A stretch of 64,000 bases of DNA, from the NCBI RefSeq assembly GCF_026891095.1, contig NZ_JAPTNL010000001.1, positions 464,794 through 528,793 on the forward strand. The letters are read 5' to 3'. A program made the position numbers and the translations under genes. The notes below the pieces were generated by a model. That model was given only the letters and a program-made list of their open reading frames with translations. It ran no database searches and was not told where the DNA came from. Of the stretch, positions 28,046 through 36,410 are shown in pieces (positions within the stretch are counted from its first letter, which is position 1; every line of letters begins with the position of its first letter). This stretch comes from Roseovarius salincola. Its GTDB lineage: Bacteria; Pseudomonadota; Alphaproteobacteria; Rhodobacterales; Rhodobacteraceae.

Positions 28046-29389
28046 ATGGCCCAGGACGACAAACACGCGCCGCGCACCATGCCGCTTCAGTCGGCGACCT
28101 TCTCGCCCGAGGTGAATGCCGAGATCCGCCGCGCGGCAGCGACCGGCATCTACGATATCCGGGGTGGCGGCGCCAAGCGGCGGGTGCCGCATTTCGATGA
28201 TCTGCTGTTCCTGGGCGCCTCGATGAGCCGCTATCCGCTGGAGGGCTATCGCGAACGTTGCGACACCAATGTCGTGCTGGGCACGCGCCATGCCAAGAAG
28301 CCGGTCGAGCTGGACATCCCGATCACCATCGCGGGCATGAGTTTCGGCGCGCTGAGCGCGCAGGCCAAGGAGGCCCTGGGCCGTGGCGCCAGCGCGGCGG
28401 GCACATCGACCACCACAGGCGACGGGGGCATGACCCCCGAGGAGCGTGGCCAGTCAAAGACGCTGGTCTATCAGTACCTTCCCTCGCGCTATGGCATGAA
28501 CCCGGTGGACCTGCGCAAGGCCGATGCGATCGAGGTCGTCGTGGGGCAGGGCGCCAAGCCCGGCGGCGGGGGCATGTTGCTGGGGCAGAAAATCTCGGAC
28601 CGGGTGGCCGAGATGCGCGATCTGCCCAAGGGGATCGACCAGCGCAGCGCCTGCCGCCATCCCGACTGGACCGGACCGGACGATCTGGAGATCAAGATCC
28701 TGGAGCTGCGCGAGATCACCAACTGGGAAAAGCCGATCTACGTCAAGGTCGGCGGCGCGCGGCCCTATTTCGATACCACGCTGGCGGTCAAGGCGGGGGC
28801 GGATGTGGTCGTTCTGGACGGAATGCAGGGCGGCACGGCGGCGACGCAGGACGTGTTCATCGAACATGTGGGCCAGCCGACGCTGGCCTGTATCCACGAC
28901 GCCGTGCGCGCGCTGCAGGATCAGAACATGCACCGCGAGGTGCAGCTGATCGTCTCGGGCGGCATCCGCACCGGCGCGGATGTGGCCAAGGCGCTGGCGC
29001 TTGGCGCGGACGCGGTCAGCATCGGCACGGCGGCGATGGTGGCGATGGGCGACAACGACCCGCGTTTCGAGGAGGAATACCGCAAGCTCGGCACCACCGC
29101 GGGCGCCTATGACGACTGGCACGAGGGGCGCGATCCCGCCGGGATCAGCACCCAGGACCCGGAGCTTTCCGCGCGCCTTGACCCCGTCGAGGCGGGGCGG
29201 CGCCTGCGCAACTACCTCAAGGTGATGACGCTCGAGGCGCAGACGCTGGCGCGGGCCTGTGGCAAGAACCATGTGCAGCATCTGGAACCCGAGGATCTGG
29301 TCGCGCTGACGCTCGAGGCCGCGGCGATGGCGCAGGTGCCGCTGGCGGGCACGAGCTGGTGGCCGGGCAAGCCGGGAACGGGCTTCTGA
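28046..29389 (+). CDS. glxD: FMN-binding glutamate synthase domain protein, GlxD/MgsC type
   Basis: A 447-residue protein with the FMN-binding glutamate synthase domain (PF01645 type). Motifs are DIPITIAGMSFGALSAQAK, STTTGDGGMTPEERG, QGAKPGGGGMLLGQKI, KVGGARPYFDTTLA, VVLDGMQGGTAATQ and SGGIRTGADVAKALALGADAVSIGTA (in pieces). This is the catalytic subunit that would form glutamate or N-methylglutamate. It is the third gene of the cassette. Confidence 0.92.
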   Translation: MAQDDKHAPRTMPLQSATFSPEVNAEIRRAAATGIYDIRGGGAKRRVPHFDDLLFLGASMSRYPLEGYRERCDTNVVLGTRHAKKPVELDIPITIAGMSFGALSAQAKEALGRGASAAGTSTTTGDGGMTPEERGQSKTLVYQYLPSRYGMNPVDLRKADAIEVVVGQGAKPGGGGMLLGQKISDRVAEMRDLPKGIDQRSACRHPDWTGPDDLEIKILELREITNWEKPIYVKVGGARPYFDTTLAVKAGADVVVLDGMQGGTAATQDVFIEHVGQPTLACIHDAVRALQDQNMHREVQLIVSGGIRTGADVAKALALGADAVSIGTAAMVAMGDNDPRFEEEYRKLGTTAGAYDDWHEGRDPAGISTQDPELSARLDPVEAGRRLRNYLKVMTLEAQTLARACGKNHVQHLEPEDLVALTLEAAAMAQVPLAGTSWWPGKPGTGF

Positions 29390-29410
29390 CCGGCGCATGA
29401 ATGAATGAAA

Positions 29411-29440
29411 AAAGGGGGGCGGAGCAACCGCCCCCTTGAG
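29411..29440 (+). other. Intercistronic hairpin between glxD and glnT
   Basis: AAGGGGGGCGG / CCGCCCCCTT with loop AGCAA lies 22 bases after the glxD stop and 29 bases before the glnT start. The T-run is too short for a convincing terminator; it may reduce read-through or protect the upstream mRNA. Confidence 0.5.
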
Positions 29441-29468
29441 TGCCAACAGGGAAAAGGAAAAAACGACC

Positions 29469-30785
29469 ATGACGACAGATCTGGCCGCCTATGCCGCCGA
29501 GCGCGGCGTCAAGTATTTCATGATCTCGTTCACCGACCTCTTCGGGGGGCAGCGCGCCAAGCTGGTGCCCGCGCAGGCGATTGCCGACATGCAGGCGGAT
29601 GGCGCGGGTTTCGCCGGTTTCGCGACCTGGCTCGACATGACCCCGGCGCATCCCGACATGCTGGCGGTGCCCGATCCCCAGAGCGTGATCCAGCTGCCCT
29701 GGAAGCCCGAGGTGGCCTGGGTCGCCGCCAACCCGATGATGGAGGGCGAGGATGTCGCCCAGGCCCCGCGCAACGTGCTGCGCCGCCTGATCGCGGAGGC
29801 CGCCGGTGAGGGGCTGCATGTCAAGACCGGGGTCGAGGCCGAATATTTCCTGCTGACCCCGGATGGCAGCGCGCTGAGCGACCCTTTCGACACGGCGGAA
29901 AAGCCCTGCTACGACCAGCAGGCGGTGATGCGCCGCTATGACGTGGTGCGCGAGATCTGCGACTACATGCTGGAGCTGGGCTGGGGTCCGTATCAGAACG
30001 ATCACGAGGACGCCAATGGCCAGTTCGAGATGAACTGGGAATTCGACGATGTGCTGGTCACCGCCGACCGGCATTCCTTCTTCAAGTTCATGACCAAGTC
30101 GATCGCCGAGAAACACGGCTTTCGCGCCACCTTCATGCCCAAGCCGATCGAGGGTCTGACCGGCAATGGCGCGCATCTGCATATCTCGGTCTGGGATGCG
30201 CCGGGAGCGGATTCGAAGGTCAATGTCTTCGCCGATGACAGCATGGAGCTGGGCCTGTCCGAAAAGGGGCGCAATTTTCTTGGCGGGATCATGAAACACG
30301 CCACCGCGATGGCGGCGATCACCAACCCGACCGTCAACAGCTACAAGCGCATCAACGCGCCGCGCACCAGTTCGGGGGCCACATGGGCGCCCAACACGGT
30401 GACATGGACCTCCAACAACCGCACCCATATGGTGCGCGTGCCGGGGCCGGGGCGTTTCGAGTTGCGCCTGCCCGATGGCGCCGCCAACCCCTATCTTCTG
30501 CAGGCGGTCACCCTTGCCGCGGGGCTGGAGGGCGTGCGCACAAAGGCCGATCCCGGCAAACGCTACGAGATCGACATGTATGCCGATGGCCACAAGGTGC
30601 GCGGCGCGCCGAAACTGCCGCTCAACATGCTGGACGCGATCCGCGCCTATGACCGCGACAAGGTTCTCAAGGCGGCGATGGGCGCGGAATTCTCGCAGGC
30701 CTTCATCAAGATGAAGACCCGTGAATGGAATTCCTTCGTGTCCCATTTCAGCCGCTGGGAGAAGGAAAACACGCTCGATATCTGA
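29469..30785 (+). CDS. glnT: Glutamine synthetase family protein, GlnT/GmaS type
   Basis: A 438-residue glutamine synthetase-fold ligase. The start ATG 29469 gives the family N-terminus (GVKYFMISFTDLFGGQRAKLVPA). Metal and substrate motifs include GVEAEYFLL, NDHEDANGQFEMNWEF, the GNGAHLHIS signature, and NNRTHMVRVPGPGRFELRLPDG. It most resembles rhizobial GlnT and methylotroph gamma-glutamylmethylamide synthetase (GmaS), which join ammonia or methylamine to glutamate. It follows glxBCD, so the product may feed directly to that complex. GlnT versus GmaS cannot be decided here. Confidence 0.88.
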   Translation: MTTDLAAYAAERGVKYFMISFTDLFGGQRAKLVPAQAIADMQADGAGFAGFATWLDMTPAHPDMLAVPDPQSVIQLPWKPEVAWVAANPMMEGEDVAQAPRNVLRRLIAEAAGEGLHVKTGVEAEYFLLTPDGSALSDPFDTAEKPCYDQQAVMRRYDVVREICDYMLELGWGPYQNDHEDANGQFEMNWEFDDVLVTADRHSFFKFMTKSIAEKHGFRATFMPKPIEGLTGNGAHLHISVWDAPGADSKVNVFADDSMELGLSEKGRNFLGGIMKHATAMAAITNPTVNSYKRINAPRTSSGATWAPNTVTWTSNNRTHMVRVPGPGRFELRLPDGAANPYLLQAVTLAAGLEGVRTKADPGKRYEIDMYADGHKVRGAPKLPLNMLDAIRAYDRDKVLKAAMGAEFSQAFIKMKTREWNSFVSHFSRWEKENTLDI

Positions 30786-30826
30786 GCGCCTCCCCCGCCC
30801 GGAGTGTCGCGCCCTTGTCGGGCGGG

Positions 30827-30859
30827 GCCTCCGGCGGGAGTATTTCAGGCAAGATGAAG
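30827..30859 (+). repeat. Dispersed intergenic repeat, copy 3
   Basis: GCCTCCGGCGGGAGTATTT followed by CAGGCAAGATGAAG, 41 bases after the glnT stop and oriented with glnT. It is near-identical to copy 1 at 6115. Confidence 0.8.
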
Positions 30860-30872
30860 CCGGGGCGCTCAG

Positions 30873-30922
30873 GCCTTCATCTGGCGAAAAATACCTCGGG
30901 GGTCCGGGGGCGGCGCCCCCGG
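30873..30922 (-). repeat. Dispersed intergenic repeat, copy 4, with hairpin
   Basis: On the minus strand a perfect stem CCGGGGGC / GCCCCCGG (30904-30922) precedes GAGGTATTTTTCGCC and AGATGAAGG. It lies 8 bases after the livM stop and is oriented with livM, so copies 3 and 4 face each other between two convergent operons. Confidence 0.8.
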
Positions 30923-30929
30923 TTGCGAC

Positions 30930-32234
30930 CTATCTTTCAGGGATCAACCCGCGCGGGCTGAAGCGCAGCACCAGCAAAAGCACAAGCCCCATCGTGAACA
31001 GCCGCATATGGGCCGCGCTGTCCAGCAAGTGCGCCTTCAATGCGCTGTCCTCGGCGAGCGGCGCGGTGATCATCTGCATCAGCCAATAGCCCATCGGCTC
31101 GACCTGGACCCAGAGGAACCAGATCAGGAATCCGCCCAGCACGGCGCCGAAATTGTTGCCCGAGCCGCCGACGATCACCATCACCCATATGAGGAAGGTG
31201 AAGCGCAGCGGCTGGTAAGAGGTCGGCACCAGCTGCCCGTCAAGCGTGGTCATCATCGCGCCCGCGACGCCGCAGACCGCGCTGCCCAGCACGAAAACCT
31301 GCAAGTGGCGCCGCGTCACGTCCTTGCCCATCGCCCCGGCCGCGGTTTCGTTGTCTCGGATCGCGCGCATCATCCGCCCCCAGGGACTGTTGAGCGCCAG
31401 TTGCGCCGCCAGCAGGATCACCACCAGAACCACGGCGAACAGACCCGCATAACCGAGCTTGATGTAAAGCGACGAGGCCGTGACCGGATCGAGCCCCAGC
31501 CCCTGCACCGTGTCGACAAAGCCCGGATCGTTCTGCAGGTCGACCTCATAGGGCAGGGGGCGCGGGATGCCGTTCACGTTCTTGACGCCCCGGCTCAGCC
31601 AATCCTCGTTCTTGAGCACCGCCAGGATGATCTCGGCGATGCCCAGCGTGGCGATCGCCAGGTAATCGCTGCGCAGCCCCAGCGCCGCCTTGCCGATGAT
31701 CCAGGCCGCGCCCGCCGCCAGCGCGCCGCCCACCGGCCATGCCAGCAGCACGGGCAGGCCAAGGCCGCCAAGATAACCTGTGCCCGCCGGGTTCACGGCC
31801 TCCACTGCCTCGACGCCCGGATCGAGCACCGCGCGATAGACGAAGAAGCCGCCGACCAGGATGACCAGCGTCGCCAGCGCGCGCGCCCGGCCCGGGCGCA
31901 TCGCGCGCCGCGCGAGGATCGTCGCCACCAGCAGCGCGGCACCGGTCGCCAGCCCCGCCAGCACGCGCGCGCCGCCCGCCGCCCAGGCCTCGCCCACCGG
32001 CGGCATCGCCACCAGTACCGTTGCCAGCCCGCCAAGCGCCACGAAGCCCATCACGCCCACGTTGAACAGCCCCGCAAACCCCCATTGCAGGTTCACCCCC
32101 AGCGACATGATCGCCGAAATCAGCCCCATGTTGAGGATCAGGAACGCCGTGTTCCAGCTCTGGAAGATGCCGGTGACCACGATCAGCCCCGCGACCAGCG
32201 CGAACAGGGCGGTATTCCTCATCGTCTCGCTCAT
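30930..32234 (-). CDS. livM: Branched-chain amino acid-type ABC transporter permease LivM
   Basis: A 434-residue inner-membrane permease with about nine to ten hydrophobic segments. The BPD_transp_2 features are NLQWGFAGLFNVGVMGFVA near the start and SPWGRMMRAIRDNETAAGAMG, then GGSGNNFGAVLGGFLIW. It is on the long side for LivM because of extra TM segments around residues 70-170. Its start overlaps the livH stop by 4 bases. It is the last gene of the minus-strand livK-G-F-H-M set. Confidence 0.93.
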   Translation of the reverse strand: MSETMRNTALFALVAGLIVVTGIFQSWNTAFLILNMGLISAIMSLGVNLQWGFAGLFNVGVMGFVALGGLATVLVAMPPVGEAWAAGGARVLAGLATGAALLVATILARRAMRPGRARALATLVILVGGFFVYRAVLDPGVEAVEAVNPAGTGYLGGLGLPVLLAWPVGGALAAGAAWIIGKAALGLRSDYLAIATLGIAEIILAVLKNEDWLSRGVKNVNGIPRPLPYEVDLQNDPGFVDTVQGLGLDPVTASSLYIKLGYAGLFAVVLVVILLAAQLALNSPWGRMMRAIRDNETAAGAMGKDVTRRHLQVFVLGSAVCGVAGAMMTTLDGQLVPTSYQPLRFTFLIWVMVIVGGSGNNFGAVLGGFLIWFLWVQVEPMGYWLMQMITAPLAEDSALKAHLLDSAAHMRLFTMGLVLLLVLRFSPRGLIPER

Positions 32235-33244
32235 ACCGCTTTCCCCCGGAACAGGCCCGTCGGGCGGAACAACAGGACGATCAGCAGGATCACGAAGCTG
32301 ACCGCGAATTTGTAATCGGTGCTCAGAAGCTGCACCAGCCCGTCGGGCGCAAGGCTCTCGGGCAGGGCATGGCCCAGAACCTTCTTCCAGGCATAGGTGA
32401 TCGTCACCTCGCTGAAGGCGATGATGAACCCGCCCGCGATGGCGCCCAGCGGATTGCCCAGACCCCCGACGATGGCGCTGGCGAAGACCGGCAGAAGCAA
32501 CTGGAAATAGGTGAAGGGCTTGAAGCTCTTGTCGAGCCCGTAAAGCACCCCGGCGACGGTCGCCAGCACCGCGACGATCAGCCAGGTGATCATCACCACC
32601 CGGTCCGGGTTGATCCCCGACAACAGCGCCAGGTCCTCATTATCGGAATAGGCGCGCATGGATTTGCCGCTGCGGGTGCGGTTGAGGAACCAAAAGAGCA
32701 CGGCCACCACGATCACCGCCGTGATCACCGTGATTCCCTGCGTGGTCCTGATCGCCAGCCCCTCATCGAGGCCGGTCATCTCCTTGAAGCCGGGCGCCGA
32801 GACGATGAAGCGCTCGCCATCGGCGAAACGCTGATCGCCGGGGCCGATGATGAAACGCACAAGCCCGTTCATGATGAACATGACGCCGATCGACACGATC
32901 ACCAGGATCACCGGCTTCGCCTTCTGCGCGCGGTAGAAACGATAGACCGCCCGGTCCGTCACCAGCACCAGCGCCATGCAGCCCAGGATCCCCACCGGCA
33001 AGGCCAGCAATGCCGTCGGCAGCGGCCCCAGCGAGACCCCCATCGCCTGCAGCCCCCATGTCGCCAGCACCGTCACCATCGTGCCGAAGGCCATGGTGTC
33101 GCCATGGGCGAAATTGGAGAACCGCAGGATCCCGTAGATCAGGGTCACCCCCAGCGCGCCAAGCGCCAGCTGGCTGCCATAGGCGATCGCCGGCACCAGC
33201 ACGAAATTCGACAGCGCAACGAAGGCATGGAGCAAATCCATCAT
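32231..33244 (-). CDS. livH: Branched-chain amino acid-type ABC transporter permease LivH
   Basis: A 337-residue permease that pairs with LivM. The N-terminus has GVTLIYGILRFSNFAHGD, the LivH signature; later parts show NRTRSGKSMRAYSDNEDLALLSGI (coupling region) and FASAIVGGLGNPLGAIAGG. About eight TM helices are visible. It starts 70 bases after the livF stop and overlaps livM by 4 bases. Confidence 0.94.
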   Translation of the reverse strand: MMDLLHAFVALSNFVLVPAIAYGSQLALGALGVTLIYGILRFSNFAHGDTMAFGTMVTVLATWGLQAMGVSLGPLPTALLALPVGILGCMALVLVTDRAVYRFYRAQKAKPVILVIVSIGVMFIMNGLVRFIIGPGDQRFADGERFIVSAPGFKEMTGLDEGLAIRTTQGITVITAVIVVAVLFWFLNRTRSGKSMRAYSDNEDLALLSGINPDRVVMITWLIVAVLATVAGVLYGLDKSFKPFTYFQLLLPVFASAIVGGLGNPLGAIAGGFIIAFSEVTITYAWKKVLGHALPESLAPDGLVQLLSTDYKFAVSFVILLIVLLFRPTGLFRGKAV

Positions 33245-33314
33245 GCGTCCTCTCCCTCCAGGTCCGCCCGGCAGGCGCAGCGCGGCGCGCTTCGCTCATG
33301 GGTTCTCATCCGCC

Positions 33315-34031
33315 TCATCCTCCCAGGAAACTGCGCCGCACCTCGGGGTCCGCCAGCAGGTCCTTGCCGGTACCGGTATGGGCATTTCGCCCCTGCACCA
33401 GCACATAACCCTTGTCGGCGATCGCCAGCGCCTGGCGGGCGTTCTGCTCGACCATCAGCACAGGCAGGCCGGTGCGCGCGATCTCGATGATCCGGTCGAA
33501 CAATTCATCCATGACGATCGGGCTGACCCCGGCTGTCGGCTCGTCCAGCATCAGCACCTTGGGCCTGGTCATCAGCGCGCGCCCCACCGCCACCTGCTGA
33601 CGCTGCCCGCCGCTCAACTCGCCCGCCGCCTGGCGGCGCTTTTCACGCAGGATGGGGAACAGCTCGTAAACCTGTTCCATGGTCTCGCTGATATCATCCT
33701 CGCGGATGAAGGCCCCCATCTCGAGATTCTCCTCGACCGTCATCGAGGTAAAGATATTCTGGTTCTGGGGCACGAAGCCCATGCCCTTGCGCACCCGCTC
33801 CTGCGGACTCAGCGCGGTGATATCCTCACCATCCAGCCGCACCGCGCCGCGGCGCAGGTTCAACATCCCGAAAACCGCCTTCATCGCCGTGGACTTGCCC
33901 GCGCCATTGGGGCCGACGATCACCGCGATCTCGCCCGGTTCCACCGCCACCGTGCAATCCTGCAGGATATCCGGCCCCGATTTCCCGTAGCCGCCGGTCA
34001 TCGCCTCACCGATCAGGAATGCCTCAGCCAT
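33315..34031 (-). CDS. livF: Branched-chain amino acid-type ABC transporter ATP-binding protein LivF
   Basis: A 238-240 residue ABC ATPase with Walker A GPNGAGKST, Q-loop VPQNQNIF, signature LSGGQRQQ, Walker B VLMLDEPTAG and H-region LMVEQN. ATG 34031 is preferred because the GGGAG site is 8 bases upstream; ATG 34037 is only 2 bases from it. A copy of the dispersed repeat abuts the start. It forms the ATPase pair with LivG. Confidence 0.93.
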   Translation of the reverse strand: MAEAFLIGEAMTGGYGKSGPDILQDCTVAVEPGEIAVIVGPNGAGKSTAMKAVFGMLNLRRGAVRLDGEDITALSPQERVRKGMGFVPQNQNIFTSMTVEENLEMGAFIREDDISETMEQVYELFPILREKRRQAAGELSGGQRQQVAVGRALMTRPKVLMLDEPTAGVSPIVMDELFDRIIEIARTGLPVLMVEQNARQALAIADKGYVLVQGRNAHTGTGKDLLADPEVRRSFLGG

Positions 34032-34043
34032 GCCCATGGCTCC

Positions 34044-34094
34044 CGTCTTCTTCTGTTCTCAAATATCCCGGGGGTCTGGGGGCAGCGCCCCCAG
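34044..34094 (-). repeat. Dispersed intergenic repeat, copy 5, with hairpin
   Basis: On the minus strand the perfect stem CTGGGGGC / GCCCCCAG (34076-34094) precedes ACCCCCGGGATATTTG and CAGAAGAAG. It lies inside the liv operon, between livG and livF, and ends right at the livF ribosome site. Confidence 0.8.
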
Positions 34095-34142
34095 CCGGTC
34101 GCCCGGAACGGGCGAAACCCGCCTGCAAGCGCGATGCCCGCC

Positions 34143-34925
34143 TCATGCGCCCACCATGTCGCGGTTCTTGAGCCCGGTGCCCAGATAGGCCTCGATCACC
34201 TGCTCATTGGCCTTGATCTCATCAAGGCTGCCCTCGGCCAGCACCTTGCCCTCGGCCATGCAGATGACCGGGTCGCAGATCCGCCCGATGAAATCCATGT
34301 CATGCTCGATCACCACGAACGTATAGCCCCGCTCCCGGTTGAGCTGGAGGATCGCGTCGGCAATGGTATTGAGCAAGGTGCGGTTCACCCCCGCGCCGAC
34401 CTCGTCCAGAAAGACGATGCGCGCATCCACTATCATGGTGCGCCCGAGCTCCAGCAGCTTCTTCTGCCCGCCCGAGATTTCCCCGGCGCGCTGATCGGCC
34501 AGATGCGCGATGGTCAGGAATTCCAGCACCTCGTCGGCCTTGGCCCTGAGCGCGCGCTCCTCCTCGGCGATGCGCCTGCGCCCGAACCATGTATTCCACA
34601 GCCGCTCGCCCGATTGCCCGCCGGGCACCATCATCAGGTTCTCGCGGCAACTCATCGAGGAAAACTCATGCGCGATCTGGAAGGTGCGCAACAGCCCCTT
34701 GGCGAACAGATCATGCGGCGCCAGCCCGGTGATATCCTCGCCCGCCATGCTGACGCGCCCGGACGTTGGTTTAAGAACACCCGCGATCACATTGAAAAGC
34801 GTGGTTTTTCCGGCGCCATTGGGGCCGATCAAACCGGTGATCGTGCCCTCGCGCACGGACAGGCTCGCGCCGTCCACCGCGTGAAATCCGCCGAAATGCT
34901 TGTGCAGGTTGTCGACCCTGATCAT
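34143..34925 (-). CDS. livG: Branched-chain amino acid-type ABC transporter ATP-binding protein LivG
   Basis: A 260-residue ABC ATPase with Walker A GPNGAGKTT, the LivG-type RTFQIAHEFSSMSCRENLM, signature ISGGQKKLLELGR, Walker B IVFLDEVGAGVN and switch VIEHDMDFI. The D-loop region reads EVGAGVN rather than the commoner EPAAGLN. ATG 34925 is used, since the longer frame upstream runs through the terminator behind livK. Confidence 0.92.
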   Translation of the reverse strand: MIRVDNLHKHFGGFHAVDGASLSVREGTITGLIGPNGAGKTTLFNVIAGVLKPTSGRVSMAGEDITGLAPHDLFAKGLLRTFQIAHEFSSMSCRENLMMVPGGQSGERLWNTWFGRRRIAEEERALRAKADEVLEFLTIAHLADQRAGEISGGQKKLLELGRTMIVDARIVFLDEVGAGVNRTLLNTIADAILQLNRERGYTFVVIEHDMDFIGRICDPVICMAEGKVLAEGSLDEIKANEQVIEAYLGTGLKNRDMVGA

Positions 34926-34994
34926 CGCGTCTCCGTTCCCCTCCCGGCAGCGCACCCCGCCGCGCCGATACCGCGGAGGCCTTTTATTGAAACA

Positions 34995-35017
34995 GCCCGG
35001 GGAGTCCATCCCCGGGC
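34995..35017 (-). terminator. Hairpin between livK and livG
   Basis: A perfect 9-base stem GCCCGGGGA / TCCCCGGGC with loop GTCCA lies 28 bases after the livK stop and is followed on the minus strand by TGTTTCAATAAAA. It is likely a partial terminator or 3'-protecting hairpin that lets the binding protein be made in excess of the membrane components. Confidence 0.6.
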
Positions 35018-35045
35018 CGCTCTTTTTCATGCCATGACGGCGCGA

Positions 35046-36236
35046 TCAGCGATAACCGGCAGTGGTCAGCTTGCCGCCCTCGATCACGATCTCGCGGTAG
35101 GAGCCCGCACTTTCGCCGCCGCCGATCAGCTCGACATCGGTGGCGCCGACATAGTCGATATCGCCGCCCCCCGCGAGGATCTCCAGCCCCTTGGCCAGCT
35201 CACCGGGGAATATCCGCTCGCCGGGCGCGTTGGCGACCTCCATGATCTTGCCCTTGTAATCGCCCGGCTCGACCGATCCGGCCGCCTGCATCGCCAGCAG
35301 GATCAGCGCCGCCGCGTCATAGCTTTCGCCCACATAGGGGCTGGTGCCGTCGATGCCCGCCGCCGTGGCCATTTCCAGCATCCTGTCGGCGCCTTCGCTT
35401 TCGGTGCCCGGAACGGTGCCGACCGAGCCGTCGATCTCGGCGCCGAACGTGTCCTCGAGCGCGCTGCCGATCATCCCGTCGGGCAGCACGAACATGTCAA
35501 ACGCACCGGCATCAAGCGCGGCGCGGATGACGCCCGGACCGCCCTGATCGACATAGCCCGCCACGACCAGCGCATCGCCACCCGCCGCCGCCAATGCGCC
35601 GACCTCGGCCGAATAATCGGCCTTGCCGTCCTCATGCGCGGCGGTGGTCGTCACCTCGCCGCCCGCGGCCTTGAAGGCCGCGCTGAAGCTGTCGGCCAGC
35701 CCCTTGCCGTAATCGTTGTTCGTGTAGGTCACCGCGACCGATCCGATCCCGCGATCCACCAGCACATTGGCCAGAACCTCGCCCTGGCGCGCATCCGACG
35801 GCGCGGTGCGGAAGAACAGCCCCTCATCGGCGGCATCCGACAGCGCCGGCGAGGTCGCCGAGGGCGAGATCATCACCATGCCGTTGGGCACCGCGACATT
35901 CGCGAGAACCGCGCCGGTCACACCCGAGCAATCCGCGCCCATGATGCCCTTGATCCCGACCGAGGTGATCAGACGCTCGGCGGCGGCGCTCGCGGCGCCC
36001 GCGTCGATACAGGTCGAATCGGCGCGTTCCTGCGTCACAGTCATGCCATCCAGCAGCTTGCCGCTTTCGCTGACCTCGCCGATCGCCAGCTCCGCACCGC
36101 CCGCCATATGCGGGGTGAGGGATTCGATCGGGCCGGTAAAGCCCAGGATGATGCCCAGCGTGACATCTTCCGCGCTTGCGGCAGTTGCGCCCACACCCAA
36201 TGCGGCGGTGGCGGTCGCCATCAGAAGTTTCTTCAT
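35046..36236 (-). CDS. livK: Periplasmic substrate-binding protein of Liv-type ABC transporter
   Basis: A 396-residue Peripla_BP_6 family protein with a Sec signal peptide (KKLLMATATAALGVGATAASA, cleaved before ED; 20 residues shown at most) and the two-lobed fold: LGIILGFTGPIESLTPHMAGG, GADCSGVTGAVLANVAVPNG, ISPSATSPALSD and VTYTNNDYGKGLADSF in pieces. The ligand may be an amino acid, amide or urea. Its operon is convergent with the glx/glnT cassette, which is compatible with uptake of a nitrogen compound but does not prove it. Confidence 0.92.
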   Translation of the reverse strand: MKKLLMATATAALGVGATAASAEDVTLGIILGFTGPIESLTPHMAGGAELAIGEVSESGKLLDGMTVTQERADSTCIDAGAASAAAERLITSVGIKGIMGADCSGVTGAVLANVAVPNGMVMISPSATSPALSDAADEGLFFRTAPSDARQGEVLANVLVDRGIGSVAVTYTNNDYGKGLADSFSAAFKAAGGEVTTTAAHEDGKADYSAEVGALAAAGGDALVVAGYVDQGGPGVIRAALDAGAFDMFVLPDGMIGSALEDTFGAEIDGSVGTVPGTESEGADRMLEMATAAGIDGTSPYVGESYDAAALILLAMQAAGSVEPGDYKGKIMEVANAPGERIFPGELAKGLEILAGGGDIDYVGATDVELIGGGESAGSYREIVIEGGKLTTAGYR

Positions 36237-36410
36237 TCTCCATCTCCCAGTCAGAATTTCGGTCCGGTCCGGACCGTATCCCGCCCACGGCGAAAAGCAA
36301 GAGGATTAGCACGCAAGATGGCTCATGATACCATTGACCCAAGGGCAACGCGCCCCAACATCAATGAATATCGCCCGCAACCGGGCCTCGCCACCTGACA
36401 AGGAGCCACG

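Noticed and set aside
33243..36398. 1051-residue plus-strand frame opposite livF, livG and livK
   Set aside because: It spans several well-supported genes and their terminators on the other strand, with His/Arg/Gln-rich composition typical of antisense frames.
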